This document shows positions 1 to 11,475 of a stretch of DNA of 64,000 nucleotides, one piece after another. The notes under the pieces were generated by a model, which saw only the letters and a list, made by a program, of their open reading frames with translations, was not told the origin of the DNA and did not search any database. The position numbers were made by a program, and so were the translations under genes. The DNA is from Hyperoodon ampullatus (Eukaryota; Chordata; Mammalia; Artiodactyla; Ziphiidae). The stretch spans positions 38,899,185-38,963,184 of the forward strand of contig OX457070.1 in assembly GCA_949752795.1 (NCBI GenBank), read 5' to 3'. The stretch's first letter is position 1, and each line of letters starts with the position of its first letter.

Positions 1-790
1 TTTTATTAAAGACAAGTGTAATCTTTTGTAGACCAAATGTCCCTATCATAAATGCTAACGGAGAAAAATATTAGGACTCATTTATTTATGAACCTGTTAA
101 TAATGAGGTGCAGTTATGAAAAAAAGGCTTCCTCAGCAAAAGCTCCTGAACAAACAATGCACACCAGGGAAAAAGAAGCTAGTTAGCCTTCTTGACTTAG
201 ATAAAGCTATGGAGTAATGACAAGTGCCAGTAATTAGCACAGCCTCTTCAACAAGATAACCCTATACATCTTTGTCTATTTCAATCACCAAAGACTCCGA
301 TTCAGTGTAAAATTAAACCTTGGATGCCATCCATTTCTGTTAACCTCTTTATATTGTTCTGTGTTCATGCCTTTGTGATAGATAGATTTTGTCATTTTAT
401 TAAATGGTGACATCTCTACAGACACGTGACCTAAAAATCTGTTTGCTCCTTAGCAAAGTATTCTTAATCATTTCCTGGTATGTTTCACTATCAGGACTAG
501 ATTTATTCCCACGCCCTGTTGGTGAACTCCTCATCTCTAAAACCTTGACCCTTCTGTTTGTTTGAACTACTCTGCATTTGGCTGCCCACCTCAAACCTGC
601 CCTTCCCCAAATAATCTAGTTAGAATACTAGTCAAGGTCTAGACACTGGCTCAGGATGTTTATTATTTATTCACATTTCTATTAAGAAAACTCTGCTTTG
701 AAGCATCTTCTCCCTCCGTAATTATTTCCTTCTTCCCACTCAGTGCCACCCTCCAGCCTATTTTAAAGTCTCCCTATTACCCACGACGTC
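1..790. other. Unique AT-rich noncoding sequence
   Basis: I see no gene, no recognisable repeat family and no convincing splice-flanked open frame. The only open frame is a 64-codon minus-strand stretch with no recognisable domain. Confidence 0.6.
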
Positions 791-1029
791 AACAGTTAGT
801 TTTTTTGTTTGTTTGTTTGTTTTTGCGGTACGCGGGCCTCTCGCTGTTGTGGCCTCTCCCACTGCGGAGCACAGGCTCTGGACGCGCAGGCTCAGCGGCC
901 ATAGCTCACGGGCCCAGCTGCTCTGTGGCATGTGGGATCTTCCCGGATCGGGGCACGAACCCGTGTCCCCTGCATCGGCAGGCAGACTCTCAACCACTGC
1001 ACCACCAGGGAAGCCCAACAGTTAGTTTT
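791..1029 (-). mobile_element. CHR-type SINE with target-site duplication
   Basis: The body (804-1016) reads, on the minus strand, as a tRNA-like head followed by the CHR tail and an A-rich tract. On the plus strand this appears as a T-rich tract interrupted by G (TTTG units), then the tail motif GCGGTACGCGGGCC, and it ends CCACCAGGGAAGCCC. A perfect 13-bp duplication, AACAGTTAGTTTT, flanks it at 791-803 and 1017-1029. The interrupted tail and CpG losses (for example CATAGCTC for CATGGCTC, and ACCACC for GCCACC) suggest it is older than the pure-tailed copies in this window. Open frames across it are translations of the SINE, not genes. Confidence 0.95.
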
Positions 1030-2572
1030 AATCAGGGCTGTTTCGAAATTTTACTGCTTAATATCCTTTGCTGCCAATAGGCTTTTATTAATTTATTCAT
1101 TCACTGTTACAAGAGATAATAAAAGTTATCATCCAAATTGGGAATAATTGGAAAGTATAAGAAATTACAGTTTAACTTCAGGGTCCAGGTTTATCTACAA
1201 TAAGTCTTATGTAGACTTGTGAAGAAGCCAGTAGAATCAATGCCCATGGCATATTTCAAGCTGTCCTGCCAGTCCCTGGCCCAGGTTAGTGTGCTGTTCA
1301 TGTATCCACTCTGTGTCCAGGGCACAGGAGAACATCACTTAGCTTAGTAAAAAGGATACAGACCTATTTCCATCCTAACGTGCTCTTAATTCCCTACTCT
1401 CCTTCATTAACTTCCTTCCAAATTTTAATTCATTAAAATGTTTCCTACATTGAATTTTGCCGAGGTCTGCATTCCCTCTTAACCTCTTCCTAAGAACCTC
1501 ACTTTTCCAGGTGAATAACATTTTTGTTTTAATGTGCTTCCCCCACCTTTTCTTAACTATGTTGTGCTCATTTTTTTCCCCATTCAGGAGGCAGCATCAC
1601 TTGCTTAGTCCCTTATGGCAAGGAAGGTGCCAAAATTCAGCTTCTGTCAACTTCTTTTCACTTTCAGCCCTGATTGCCATGGGTCCCTGGGAAATATTGC
1701 AAGCTTTCATTTAAATATGTACTTACACAATATTTTAAGACACATTATCTAGTCAATAGAGCAAAACAGCTCACAACAAATAAATGGAATAAGGCACATT
1801 TAGAAGATGTTTAAAAGCACAGGTTGTTTGTGGTAAATGGTGAGGGAGCCTTTGAGACAGATGCTGTTTATCAAGGGGACGTTATTCAGGGTCTTTACGT
1901 TGTTACTGTGATTGTTTTCCATGACCTGTGGCTTTGCCCTTTGGGTTAGATAGAAAGGACCATTGAGTAAAAGTCACCATGATCTTTAACTTTGTGAAGT
2001 TTTTGGTAGTTAAAGAAAGATATAGTGATGGAGGGGAAAGAAAGGCAGAAAGGAAATTAGAAATTAGGCAAGAAGAAAAGAAGATTAAGAGAAAAGAACG
2101 TTGATATTTTGGAAATAAAGAAAACCCATGTAGGCAACTATTCTGAGCTAAAAAGAGGTGCAGACCTCCATGGGAAATTCATACAAAAATGTGCTCTTTG
2201 CTTGTAAGTGACTACGACTGGGGATATTTGGTTTCTTAGCCAAGTCAGCCAAAATCATGGGAGGAAACCCCGAATCAGCACAGCCATGAATTCTATTTAA
2301 GAGCTTCATCAAACAAACAACAGCAACAAAAGGAGAACTTTTTAGAGGCAGCTGCTGTCCAACTTGCATCCCTAGATATTGAAAAGTTTACAGAATGCAA
2401 TGTTCCAAGTCATATTCAAGTTTTCCTTTGCTCAGTTCTGTCTCTTCCCACTTGCTATTATTTTTTCTGTTCCACATCTAAAACCTCGAGGACTGGGCAA
2501 GACCTCTGTGATGTGATTGCCATTTCTGCCCAGCCCTCAATTTTTTAGGTGCACTCTAAGTGTCCTTTCCCT
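1030..2572. other. Unique noncoding sequence
   Basis: Mixed-composition sequence with a purine-rich patch near 2030-2110 (GGAAAG/AGAAAA runs). No gene or repeat family is recognised. Confidence 0.5.
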
Positions 2573-2612
2573 ATTTTTTTAAAAAAAGAAAGAAAGAAAA
2601 AAAGAAAACAAA
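2573..2612. repeat. A-rich (GAAA)n low-complexity tract
   Basis: A T-run followed directly by an A-run and then GAAA units. This is simple low-complexity sequence, possibly the decayed tail of an old retroposon that is no longer recognisable. Confidence 0.7.
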
Positions 2613-2672
2613 ACTCATGTGATTTAATTTTCATTATTTTTAGTTGTTAAGTTTTAGATTAGCACTCTATGT

Positions 2673-3040
2673 CTTAAACCACTGTATTAGAATGCTGCTT
2701 GACTCACATCCAAATTGAAGACCTTTTAAAAAAATTGAAGCAGTCTAATAATTTTAAATCACTCTACACTGTGCATTGCAATTTAAAATTATTGGAGTGC
2801 TTCAAATTTTTATAAGCCCTTGAATTTGGAAGTGATCAAGGTTCTAGGCATACTCAGTGTAGAGCAATTTAAAATTATAAGAGCTGTCAAATTTTTATAT
2901 AAGCACTTCAGTTAGAAAAGGGATTTGGGTTCTGGGCATGTGCAGAGAAAAGCCATTTAAATTATTAACAGTACTTCAATTTTTTTTTTCCCCCAAGCAC
3001 CTGATTTTGGATGAGTTTTGGTTTGTGCAGCCTAAAGTGA
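2673..3040. repeat. Array of ~87-bp units, one inverted and three direct
   Basis: Three direct units begin at about 2779, 2865 and 2953, each opening with CAATTTAAAATT or a close variant. Each continues through a TTCAAATTTTTATAAGC-like segment and, in units 1 and 2, a GGTTCTGGGCATG-like segment. The preceding block, about 2673-2760, is the reverse complement of unit 1. For example TTGAAGCAGTCTAATAATTT (2734-2753) faces AAATTATTGGAGTGCTTCAA (2784-2803) across a spacer of about 18 bp. The result is a long imperfect hairpin followed by tandem copies. Divergence between units is substantial, so the structure is old. I do not recognise the family; a conserved hairpin-bearing ancient repeat is possible. 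No coding potential is visible. Confidence 0.75.
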
Positions 3041-4719
3041 CAACTTCCTTTGAGAGAGTCTGTGTAAAGAGACATTCAATCTTTCAAATAGGGCCAGCAC
3101 TGTGGGGATATGAAGGAGGCAGCCAGCTTTCTAGGGTGCTCTGGAAGACACCTGGAGAGCGTGTTACCCCCAAACATCTCCTCTATGGCTTGACATCTCA
3201 TCACGATCACAGTTCAATTTCGGATAAAAGTATTTCCAGAAGACCTCTGTTTAGATGCTAATTTCTCATATTGATGAGATTAATGAGACTAATGTATCAG
3301 TGAAGAGTGTGGCCCTGGGGAACCGAAGACTCACAAACATTATGTTGATGAGGAGGAGAGAGACAGGTCTCTGACACAAGCCCTGTCCCCTGGGGATGCT
3401 AAGTATGGGCCTGGGCATACAGCGTGGGGTCTCCTGGTTGCTAAGGCTGTGGCTGAGAATATTCCAGGTGGCCTCAGAGTAGGAAGTGGGCAGGAGCATA
3501 ACACTGACTTGGTGTGTGTCAAGATTTTACTGAGCACTGATCCCCTCCCCCACTTAAACTAATCATTACAAAAAGGTGGATTCTCTGGTACTTTCAATGT
3601 TCATTTGCATTATGGCTTGTGCAGGACATCAATTTTCTCTTTTCTGAGAAGTTGAATATTATTCATCTGAAGCATTTTAAGGGGAAAATTGAAAGGAAGA
3701 TAGAATCGATAGGTTCAGCTTTAAGGTTGATTTTCCTTATTTCATCTTTGGGTTGGGAGTTTCAATGATGTGAAAGAAAAAGGAAGGGGACAAATCTAAC
3801 AAAATGAAAATAATGTTTCCCTTTCAAAGGTTTATTTACAACAAAGGGAAAGGGGAGATCAATGATGTAAAATTTAGGCACTTTACAATTGTAATTTGTA
3901 TTAATTTCTCACCTCAGCGAGTCTTAGGTGACCGTTTCAAATACTTACCTTTATAAGAAATATGGCTGTCATGTTGCCATATGTGACTGTGCCATTTGGA
4001 AAATGTTTGTGGGTCCTTGGATTTCTTAAAGGGGGAATAGCTTTAAATGGAAACTTGAACATGCAAAAAGCAATTCACTTCTCTGAACTTCTTCAGAGGG
4101 ATGTTGATTCCTCTTGAAAGTTGAAACCCTTATAGTTGTGGTGAGTGAAGCATTCAATTTATCCAATGTCTCTGTCAAGGCATGAGGTGAAACTTCCCAG
4201 AAGGCTCACATATTCATCATTTTCTCTCCCAGGCACACAGAGCCAAGGCACTGGGCCAGCAGATACCCTGACCTCCCACAGAACTCCTCCATCTGGGCCT
4301 CCTTCTCTTTGTCTGCTTGTGAAAGAGACCTCATCCTACCTCTCCCTTGGAGCTGGTGGGGCTGAGGCTAGTGTTTGGAAAATGGAAACCACTTAACTTG
4401 CTGAACTGTTTGTGCTTCCTTAAAGAATAAGGAGAGATTAGCTTACGTCCCCGTCTTTGTCAAAAGTCAGCAAGCTCATCGAGGGCCTGTGCAGGCTTGA
4501 TTCAGAGGCCAGCAGGCTCGCCTCTGTCCAGGCCGTGGCACAAGCCAGTGATGGGGCTCACCAGTCTTTGTCCCTCAGATGATGGCAGGAGACACTGCTT
4601 CAGAGTGAGCAATGCAAGGACAACTTCCTGTGTCTTTCAGGCCAGATGAGTTTGAAGTAAAAAGGGCATTCCATCAATTAATCCAAAAGTTAGCACATTA
4701 ATAAATATATTAATTAAAT
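3041..4719. other. Unique noncoding sequence, partly conserved-looking
   Basis: No gene is recognised. The part at 3820-4140 is AT-rich, repeat-free and compositionally like a mammalian conserved noncoding element, but without alignment this is only an impression. Open frames around 2938-3261 and 4145-4396 show no domain or splice context. Confidence 0.4.
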
Positions 4720-4860
4720 CACCATCTATTTATTGAATCTGAGCCATGCGTTAGGTGCTAAAAGATACAAAGATAAAGGAGAAATAGTCATTTTCAAGAA
4801 ATAGCAGTAGAAAGACATGTGCACACATGGCTAGAGTGTAAGATACCTTATTTTATTATG
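4720..4860 (-). repeat. L2 3'-end relic
   Basis: Plus-strand text resembles the reverse complement of the L2 3' end: CTATTTATTGAATCTGAGCC followed by ATGCGTTAGGTGCTAAAAGATAC, the counterpart of the 'tattgagcacctac...gtgccaggcac...ctgggatac' pattern. It is strongly diverged. Confidence 0.5.
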
Positions 4861-4919
4861 TGTTTTTATGATATAAAACAAGAAAATATATAATACAAAT
4901 TCTATGTTAATATTACCTT

Positions 4920-5005
4920 TTGTATTGGGCTTGACTCATTGTAATATTCCCACATGGAGCACAATTGTGTATTTGCTCGGTAAATAAATATTAATTAAAT
5001 ATGAA
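4920..5005 (+). repeat. L2 3'-end relic
   Basis: Ends with TTTGCTCGGTAAATAAATAT followed by TAATTAAATATGAA, matching the L2 terminal pattern 'gcgctcaataaatatttgttgaatgaa'. It faces the minus-strand L2 relic immediately upstream. Confidence 0.5.
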
Positions 5006-5035
5006 AAGTAGAAGGGATACGAACCAAGTACTTGA

Positions 5036-5184
5036 GCAGGGCTTCTCAAAGTCAGGCAATATGAAAGTAACCTGGGGGGGCTCTTAAAAAATGCTGACGC
5101 GCCAGCGCTTCATTCTCAGGGTTTTTGAGTTACTTAGGACAGGAAGTCAGCATTTTAAAAAGTGCCCCAGCTTTGAGAAGAACC
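5036..5184 (+). mobile_element. MER5A-like hAT-Charlie MITE relic
   Basis: Begins GGCTTCTCAAAG and ends CTTTGAGAAGAACC, an imperfect terminal inverted repeat. Between them lie CACCTGGGGGGCTCTTAAAA-like and CTCAGGGTTTTTGAGT-like segments typical of MER5A. It is non-autonomous and immobile. Confidence 0.7.
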
Positions 5185-5194
5185 TTCTAGGGAC

Positions 5195-5850
5195 ACTCAG
5201 AGGGGAGAGCAACGAGCTGCATGTAGGGAGCAAGCCGAGGCTGTTCCAGAGGAGGGAAGGTTGGAGCCTGAGGATGGGTGGGATTTAGGCAGGGTTAGAT
5301 GGAGGCCGGATGTGGAGAAAATGACATTCTCAAGAGAGGGGACACCAAGGGCAAGGACAGAGGCAGGAATGTGCCCCGTATGCTCTGGGAGAGTCAAAGC
5401 CTGGGGTGATGCGACCATCTGCTGTGTTAGTACAAGAAGAGAAGGGGCTGAAACAGTGGATTGGGGTCAGATTGTGGAGGAACTAGGATGTGTCTCCTAA
5501 AAGTTTGGATTCATTCTTCACATGCTGGGGAACCAGTGGAGGTTTGGAACCCTTTGTTTTCAGAAAACATGGATGCATCGTGAAGAATGAATTGGAGACA
5601 GGGAAAACTGGAGCGGAGGAAACCAATTTGGAAGCCGTGGCTTCCAATAGACTAGGTGAGGAAGGAGGAGAATCTGCACTAGACCAGTTTGGATGAGAGT
5701 GTAGAGAGGAGAGTGGATTTGGGAGACATTTATGAGCCAGCCTTGAATAGATTTGTTGGATAATTGTGTATCGAGGTTGAAGACCAGGGTGCAGTCAGTG
5801 AACATCCATAGGGAATACAAAAGGAGCAGCAAGTTCTGGAAGAGACAGTG
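5195..5850 (-). repeat. L2 LINE fragment
   Basis: The plus strand carries the reverse complement of the L2 3' region: purine-rich text with GGCAAGGACAGAGGCAGGAA, then GTTTGGATTCATTC and CCAGTGGAGG-like segments (the 'aagccattggagg' signature), then blocks matching the sequence farther inside the element. Open frames across it are not functional L2 coding. Confidence 0.6.
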
Positions 5851-6639
5851 GTGTGGGCGGGGCTACCATATAGAAAGGGCTAACGGACAAATGGTAATAC
5901 TGGGTCAGAGCTCAGGGGCAAGAGTCAGCCTGATACGCAGAAGTCACGATCCAGAACCCCTCTCTCTCATCATTGAGGCCTTTGTTTCAGTTTTCCTTTT
6001 ATCCACGTCACTTGAAATAAGCACACGTTTTGTTGAACAGCATGCATCAAATGCCAGCGATCTATTTTTGATCACCAGAGCTGCTGTTTTACTCAAGGCT
6101 TCTAGAAGAAGCCCATTTGCAGCTCTTACACCTTTCTCGAAAGTTTTGAATAAAAGCCAGTCATAGAATTAAGTCAGGGCAAAGTGGCGTCAGGGGTGAA
6201 ATTCAAAAGACAATACGTAATAATTGGTTTTAAAACAGGAGCCAGATGAATCATAAGGTCAGACATATGAAAGGGAAAATCTTTCTCAAGAAGACTTTGG
6301 GGCTAAGGCTGCAAGGGGCTGTTAGAAAACAAAGTGGCAACGACAGTGGTGAGCCTCCAAGTGAGACCTGCCTGGGGAACTTCCTGCGATTTCCAACATG
6401 TCTGAAAACACTCAGTGAGAAGAAAGAGAACTGCCTCTTCCAAGTGTTTATAGCCTCCCCAGAAAGCTGTTTCCACCACGTCTATAGTCATTGCTTCGTT
6501 TCCTCCAGAGAAGCCATGGTCAGGGAGAAGGGAGACAGGGCCTTAGGAAGTCAGAATGCCAGTGTGTCTGCTGGAAACCATTGGTCCCTGAGGGAAGTAG
6601 CTGCAGGACCCAAGTGTGGGCTCTAGAGAAAGGCACAGA
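5851..6639. other. Unique noncoding sequence
   Basis: Two open frames of 126-137 codons on the plus strand (5753-6166 and 6246-6626) overlap here. Neither has a recognisable domain, a conserved start context or convincing flanking splice sites, so they are not called as genes. Confidence 0.5.
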
Positions 6640-6818
6640 TATTTAGAGCTGAGAGGGAGAAGAGGTATTTTCTAACACCCCAACTTCACAGTGGTGGGCG
6701 CTGCGGCTAGAATGTGTGGTGACTTGCTCGGAGTCGGCTAAGTAGCAGTGAGGTCAGCGGTAGAACCACAAGCTCCTGGCTTCCGGGCCAGAGCTGGTCC
6801 ACCTCACCACTGCGCCAA
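6640..6818 (-). repeat. MIR SINE relic
   Basis: Reverse-complement MIR core: GTGACTTGCTCGGAGTCGGC stands in for 'taacttgcccaaggtcaca', followed by AAGTAGCAGTGAGGTC and the tRNA-side segment ending ACCACTGCGCC. Confidence 0.65.
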
Positions 6819-7439
6819 AGGCAGGTCCCCCACAACTGCCAGTAGGCGTGACTGCAGGGGGCGGAGCAAGAGGAATCCCATCCATTCCAACATCTTTTCT
6901 GTTCTTTTACTCTTTTGGCCCACTCACCTCACTCACTCCCAGCTTTTACTCTTTGTTTCATTGACCTGAAGAGCAAATTTCAGATGGCCTTTTGGAGTTC
7001 AAGAGGCTGACGTGTGATTCTCCTAAAAGAAGCATATGTACAATTATTGCCCAGTTATGCATTGTCTCTAGTCCCACGCGACCCAAACTGTCCTCATTGG
7101 GCCCTTTCTGTTACATTGGTAGAATCATGTTTTGAAAGATTTTTTTCTATGAAAATGTTTATGTAAATAATGTTTACCTCTTTGGGCTGCTATCACTCAC
7201 ACTGCTGTCTTCTGGTCACCACCCCTGCAGCAATACATGCCACCCAACCTGCTGCCCCTGACCATGGCTGAGGGTGTCAGGGATGCAGCCAGATCTCAAG
7301 CTGCCCCATTTATTCCCTTTCAGAAATTTGCACCTGGGACACAGCGGTTCTCCTTAGCTGGATCCGGAAGGTCGTGGGAACTAGCAGGTTCTGGGCAGTC
7401 TAACTTAGTTGCTGAGAGCACAGCTCCCGGGGGCTTGTC
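6819..7439. other. Unique noncoding sequence
   Basis: No gene or repeat family is recognised. Composition shifts from CT-rich near 6895-6960 to AT-rich near 7130-7175. Confidence 0.5.
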
Positions 7440-7725
7440 GGCCAGGGCTCACATGTGGGCTCCATCACTTCCTAGCCATGCACCCTTGGGCATGTCACCT
7501 CACTGCCTCCTTTTCCACCATTGAAAATTAGAGAAGTTTATATATAATAATAAATAAAGAATGAATAATATAAGCAAATTAATGAAAAGTAAATTATATG
7601 ATAAAAATAATAAGATTGCTGTGTTAAATGAGTTAATATGTACTATATATGTGCATAGAACAGTGCTGGTAGCTATTCGCGTGCTTGCTATTATTACTAT
7701 TAATATTAGTAATAGCAGTAATAGT
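7440..7725 (+). repeat. MIR SINE relic with AT-rich interruption
   Basis: CTCCATCACTTCCTAGCCAT followed by GCACCCTTGGGCATGTCACC matches the MIR core 'ctgccacttactagctgtgtgaccttgggcaagtcacttaac'. The 3' half resumes at GTTAAATGAGTTAATATGTA followed by ATAGAACAGTGCTGG. Between them about 60 bases of ATAATAA-type sequence have expanded. The 176-codon minus-strand frame over this part (7500-8030) is low-complexity and not a gene. Confidence 0.75.
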
Positions 7726-8261
7726 ACCACCATCATTATGGTGCCTTTGAGATGGTCTGTGAGGAAAGCCAGCAAAGGAAATGAAACTGCAGCGAGAGAG
7801 ATGGTAATACACAGATATAAAGAGAGAAGCATGGTCAAAATCTTGTGTATTACCTGAGTAAGACAGAAATATACATATGGAGAGAATAAGAGTTTGGAGT
7901 TTGATGCCTCTTCAGGCCACAGTTCTGTTATCTCTTGAGGCCTAAATATACTTCTCTCTCTTGGGTCCTCGGAGCTCCTGCTATAATAAAACTTCTCCCT
8001 TGAGTTTCTTTGAATGAGGGTTTGTTCCATGTGACAGAAGGATTCCTGAAGAAGGACAAAGTTAAATCATGCAGGGATGAAAGCACTGCCTTCCTGAGGG
8101 CGGTGTGCTGGCTTGGCTCAGGCGGATCTCTGACTAATCTCCATTTGGGTAATTTAATTTAAATCACAAGGCCTGATCCCAGAGCATCACTTGCTGCCCT
8201 GGCCCTTGAGGTGAGTCTACGCGCTGTACAATGTGGCCACAAGGAGCTGATTACCTCCTGG
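7726..8261. other. Unique noncoding sequence
   Basis: No gene, repeat family or conserved signature is recognised. Confidence 0.5.
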
Positions 8262-8345
8262 AAGGTGTGTCTTGTTCAATTTTGTATCCCCATCACCTAG
8301 CAGAGGACCTGGCACCCAGAAGGGCTGAAGGAATATTAATTGTGG
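8262..8345 (+). repeat. L2 3'-end relic
   Basis: GTATCCCCATCACCTAGCAG followed by AGGACCTGGCACCCAGAAGG and GCTGAAGGAATATTAATTG matches the L2 3' end 'tgtatccccagcacctagcacagtgcctggcacatagtaggcgctcaataaatattt'. Confidence 0.75.
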
Positions 8346-9772
8346 AACACATAAAGGAAGCAGCCTGTGACTGGCTACATGGCCAGGTGGTAAGGACATA
8401 GGAAGTCAGAGAAGGAAGAGACAGCCCCAGGGGCTGGGGTTGGGCACTGGTGACCACATCCTTGGGTGTTAGCACTCCCTGACGGCAGTGTCTTGGGGAA
8501 CAACTTTTGGAGTGTAAATCAGGCCCATTTTTATCCCCATTCCTAGACTTCCTTGACGCTTCCAGTCATTTGTTATTTCAAAAATCTCCAAAATAATCAA
8601 AATGGGAAAACCAGGACTTGCACATAAATAAATTTACTTTAGATTGTATCTTATTATTCATTTTAAAGTTAATTCATTAATTGCATTTTGGATTTCATGG
8701 CAGGTTGGGTTTTATTCAAATGTTTATAGTGCTGGAGGACCGTCTAAGCATTTGTGAACTGGAGATTCCTCTTATTCCCTTACCTTCGCATCCTGCTCAG
8801 GAGGGAGGGCAGGTGTGGAGAAAATCTTGACTTAGACATTAGCCTTCATTCTCCCTGGACTTTTCAAGGAGGTGATATTTAAAATATTTAGCCACCCATG
8901 CTGTGCAAGCCCCAACAAACGGGGACAAATGTTGCTCCCGTCAGGAAGGGGCTGGTGATAAGCAAGCTGTCCAGTGAGTTCTCACTGAATGCCAGTCTTA
9001 CTGTCTCTGATTTGGTTTCCAAGAATTTGGAAGGAGTTTCCTTTCTTTTAGAAACCCATAGATCCCAGTGCTGGACTTCTATGCCTGAAATATTTGAACC
9101 TTGCAAGTGTACCACATATACCGGGAGGTGCACACCAGCCTCATGCAAGGGTCACTGTGGCAAAGCCAATTCCCATAATTGAAAATAATCCTACCGTTAC
9201 TTTGCATCTCTCTCAGTCAAGAAAATGGAGGCAGTTTTCAACACTTGCCGTCATTTCATTACTTAGGAAATAACATGTAGCCTAAGAGGAAGAAAAACAG
9301 AGCAGAGATTTTTGCAATGTGGCTCCCGGCCCCAGGCCTTTTGAGTCTCTCTCCACCAGCCTCCTAGAGTGGTCAGGTCAGGCACCTGACACAGATGTGT
9401 GGAAACAGCCAGAGGCTTGGGGGAAGGACGCGGGCCCCTTCAGAGCCCATTTCTTGCATGAAGAATGAGAGTAGCCTGCCGCCTGTCCCCACCTCTGGTG
9501 ACACACTTCACACAGGGACACAAGCAGTTGCCAGCCGGCTCCTTTTCCCCTTTAACTGAAACTTCCCTCCTTGATGATTTCACTTGAGAGGCGGCTTTCC
9601 CTAAACCTTTCCTCGCCTGGAATCATGCTGATGTTGACAGTTCGTCCCCACCCCTCATCCCGTGTTACATCATGCAACCCAGAGAGAATGCGAGGTGAGC
9701 TTGTCGGAGGGGATGAAAGATGGCAAGAAATGGGTGTTTGGGGACCAGTTCTTTGGTGACATCGACTCTGCA
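8346..9772. other. Unique noncoding sequence
   Basis: Repeat-poor. The portion at 8540-8760 is AT-rich with several ATTA/TTAAT cores and could be a conserved noncoding element, but this is not established. Opposed open frames at 8888-9182 are antisense shadows of one another with no domain. Confidence 0.4.
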
Positions 9773-9859
9773 ATCCTCTTTTCACTCTCAGCGCCTCATT
9801 CCCTCTCTCGCCTTCTCCCTCTCCCTCGCCCCCCTGCCTGCTCTCCCTCCTTCTCTCTG
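9773..9859 (+). repeat. Polypyrimidine tract
   Basis: About 87 bases with few purines, built from CTCCCT and TCTCTC units. Such strand asymmetry can favour triplex formation or act as a pyrimidine-tract binding site if transcribed. No direct evidence of function. Confidence 0.7.
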
Positions 9860-10229
9860 AAATGGTGTGTGCCTCCAGTAATTTACATAATACTCTTCTG
9901 ACACCTTTACTTTAGTCATCAATCACGGTACCTTCTCTCAGTCTATCTTTTGTCTGAGCATGTCTCTTCTTTATCAGGCCATGCACAAAAGATTAATTTC
10001 ACAGTTTTTCTCCCTTCTTTCTTTCCTTGCAAGATACAAAGCTCATGAAATGACAGAAGCAAGATAATGAAAACAACAATGCAGGCAATTTTTTTTTGTT
10101 CTTGCAGGTTGGATCTCAAGATACTTTTTCTAACCTCATTGTGTGCCATCTGTCTTAGAAAAGGTCTGCTCTGTATTTTTTAATACCTTTCTGATACTGC
10201 TCAGTAGACTACCTGGGGGCAGGGTGTGT
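9860..10229. other. Unique noncoding sequence
   Basis: No recognisable gene or repeat. A minus-strand frame at 9943-10149 has no domain. Confidence 0.5.
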
Positions 10230-10530
10230 GGAGGGCGGTGGTTGGAGATTACATATTTAAATCAGATCAGAGCCTTTGGTTTTCGAAATCTTTGGAACAA
10301 TTAAAGCAAGGGGCCCATCTCTAATGGAGGCATGGACTACTGCACAATGCCCACACCCCAATTAATATTAATGAGATCTTATGCATAGCCAATTTATGAC
10401 ATTTGATTGACTCACCCAACCACCCTTCAACTTGTCTTATAAAGTGAAATATATGGCAAAGAGGACCTTATTTGCATATGCATATGTTCTTAATATTAAT
10501 TAGGCTAATGGATCTAAAGACTTAGAGATA
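10230..10530. promoter_or_regulatory. Candidate conserved noncoding element rich in ATTA sites
   Basis: Repeat-free sequence with two copies of an ATTA palindrome: ATTAATATTAAT at 10361-10372 and TTAATATTAATTA at 10490-10502. There is also a POU-type octamer, ATTTGCAT, at 10470-10477, overlapping the palindrome TGCATATGCA. Dense homeodomain and POU cores in a repeat-free block are typical of developmental enhancers. The function is inferred; no alignment was possible. Confidence 0.4.
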
Positions 10531-11279
10531 ATTTGGAAACTGGTAAAGAGGGGGAAAAAAAATCTACCACCCACAAGACAGAAAAGTGTTCATGTCCTGT
10601 CTCTGCACTTTAACAAAAGAAGTTGAACTGGAAGATAAAAATAACTCATGCCACTTTCCTACTTTTCTTGTTTCCAGAGGATTCATAGTTTTAAAAAGTT
10701 AAAATACCACAAGCATTAGTATTATATCTTATTTTTTCCATTTCACTTGTGAAAGACTGAACAGATTATGGAACAACATAAGAATAAAAGCCTAGTTCAA
10801 CTGTATGCTGGTGGCCATAAGTCAGATCTCTCCCATCCTCTAGGGAGATGCTGCAGCTTCAGGAACATGCAGTGTCTCATGGGGGCACATGTCGGATATA
10901 GGACGAGAGTTATGTCAGGAGGCAGCGTTCCCAAGGACATCTGCTCTAGCAGGGTCACTGATGGAACTTATCCCCGCAGTGGAGTGGCTGGGAAGAACTC
11001 CTTTGATGTAGCCTAATGAAGCCTGGAGAAGAGTCAGACTTCGTGGGTTTTGTTGCTGGGATTGGGGGCAACGCATATGCTGATTTTCTCTTCCAAACCA
11101 TCCTTTAATGATCTTTGGCTCCAGTGATGATAAGCAAAAACATTTATGTATCATCTCACCTCTGTATGCTAAAGGATGGTAAAACCAGGTAACTAGTAGG
11201 CTTTGGACAGCAGAATAGTCATGTGAACTTGCTTCATTGTACCATAAGTAAGAGTCATTGTAAATAATGATAGTGACTG
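10531..11279. other. Unique noncoding sequence
   Basis: Nothing recognisable. Open frames at 10768-11016 (plus) and 10915-11283 (minus) have no domain or splice support. Confidence 0.5.
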
Positions 11280-11475
11280 TCACTTGAGTGCTTATTCTAT
11301 ACCAGAAATGATGGAAAACACGTTCTGTATTCTATCTTATGCCAGTTCTGTAAAGTATAGATTTAAATTCCTATTCCAGAAATCCCTACTCCAGTGAATT
11401 GAACCCCAGAGAGACTGTGGGACATGCCCAGGGTCACGCAGCTGGGAATGGTGAGGCAAGGCGTCACACCTGGGG
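11280..11475 (-). repeat. MIR SINE relic
   Basis: GAGTGCTTATTCTATACCAG opens the reverse-complement pattern, and GACATGCCCAGGGTCACGCA followed by GCTGGGAATGG closes it (MIR core 'cttgcccagggtcacacagctggtaag'). Confidence 0.75.

Noticed and set aside
5753..6166. 137-codon plus-strand frame
   Set aside because: It begins inside an L2 relic and crosses into unique sequence with no recognisable domain.
7500..8030. 176-codon minus-strand frame, the longest in the window
   Set aside because: Its Leu/Ile-rich part is a translation of an AT-rich MIR interruption and MIR 3' tail. There is no conserved domain or start context.
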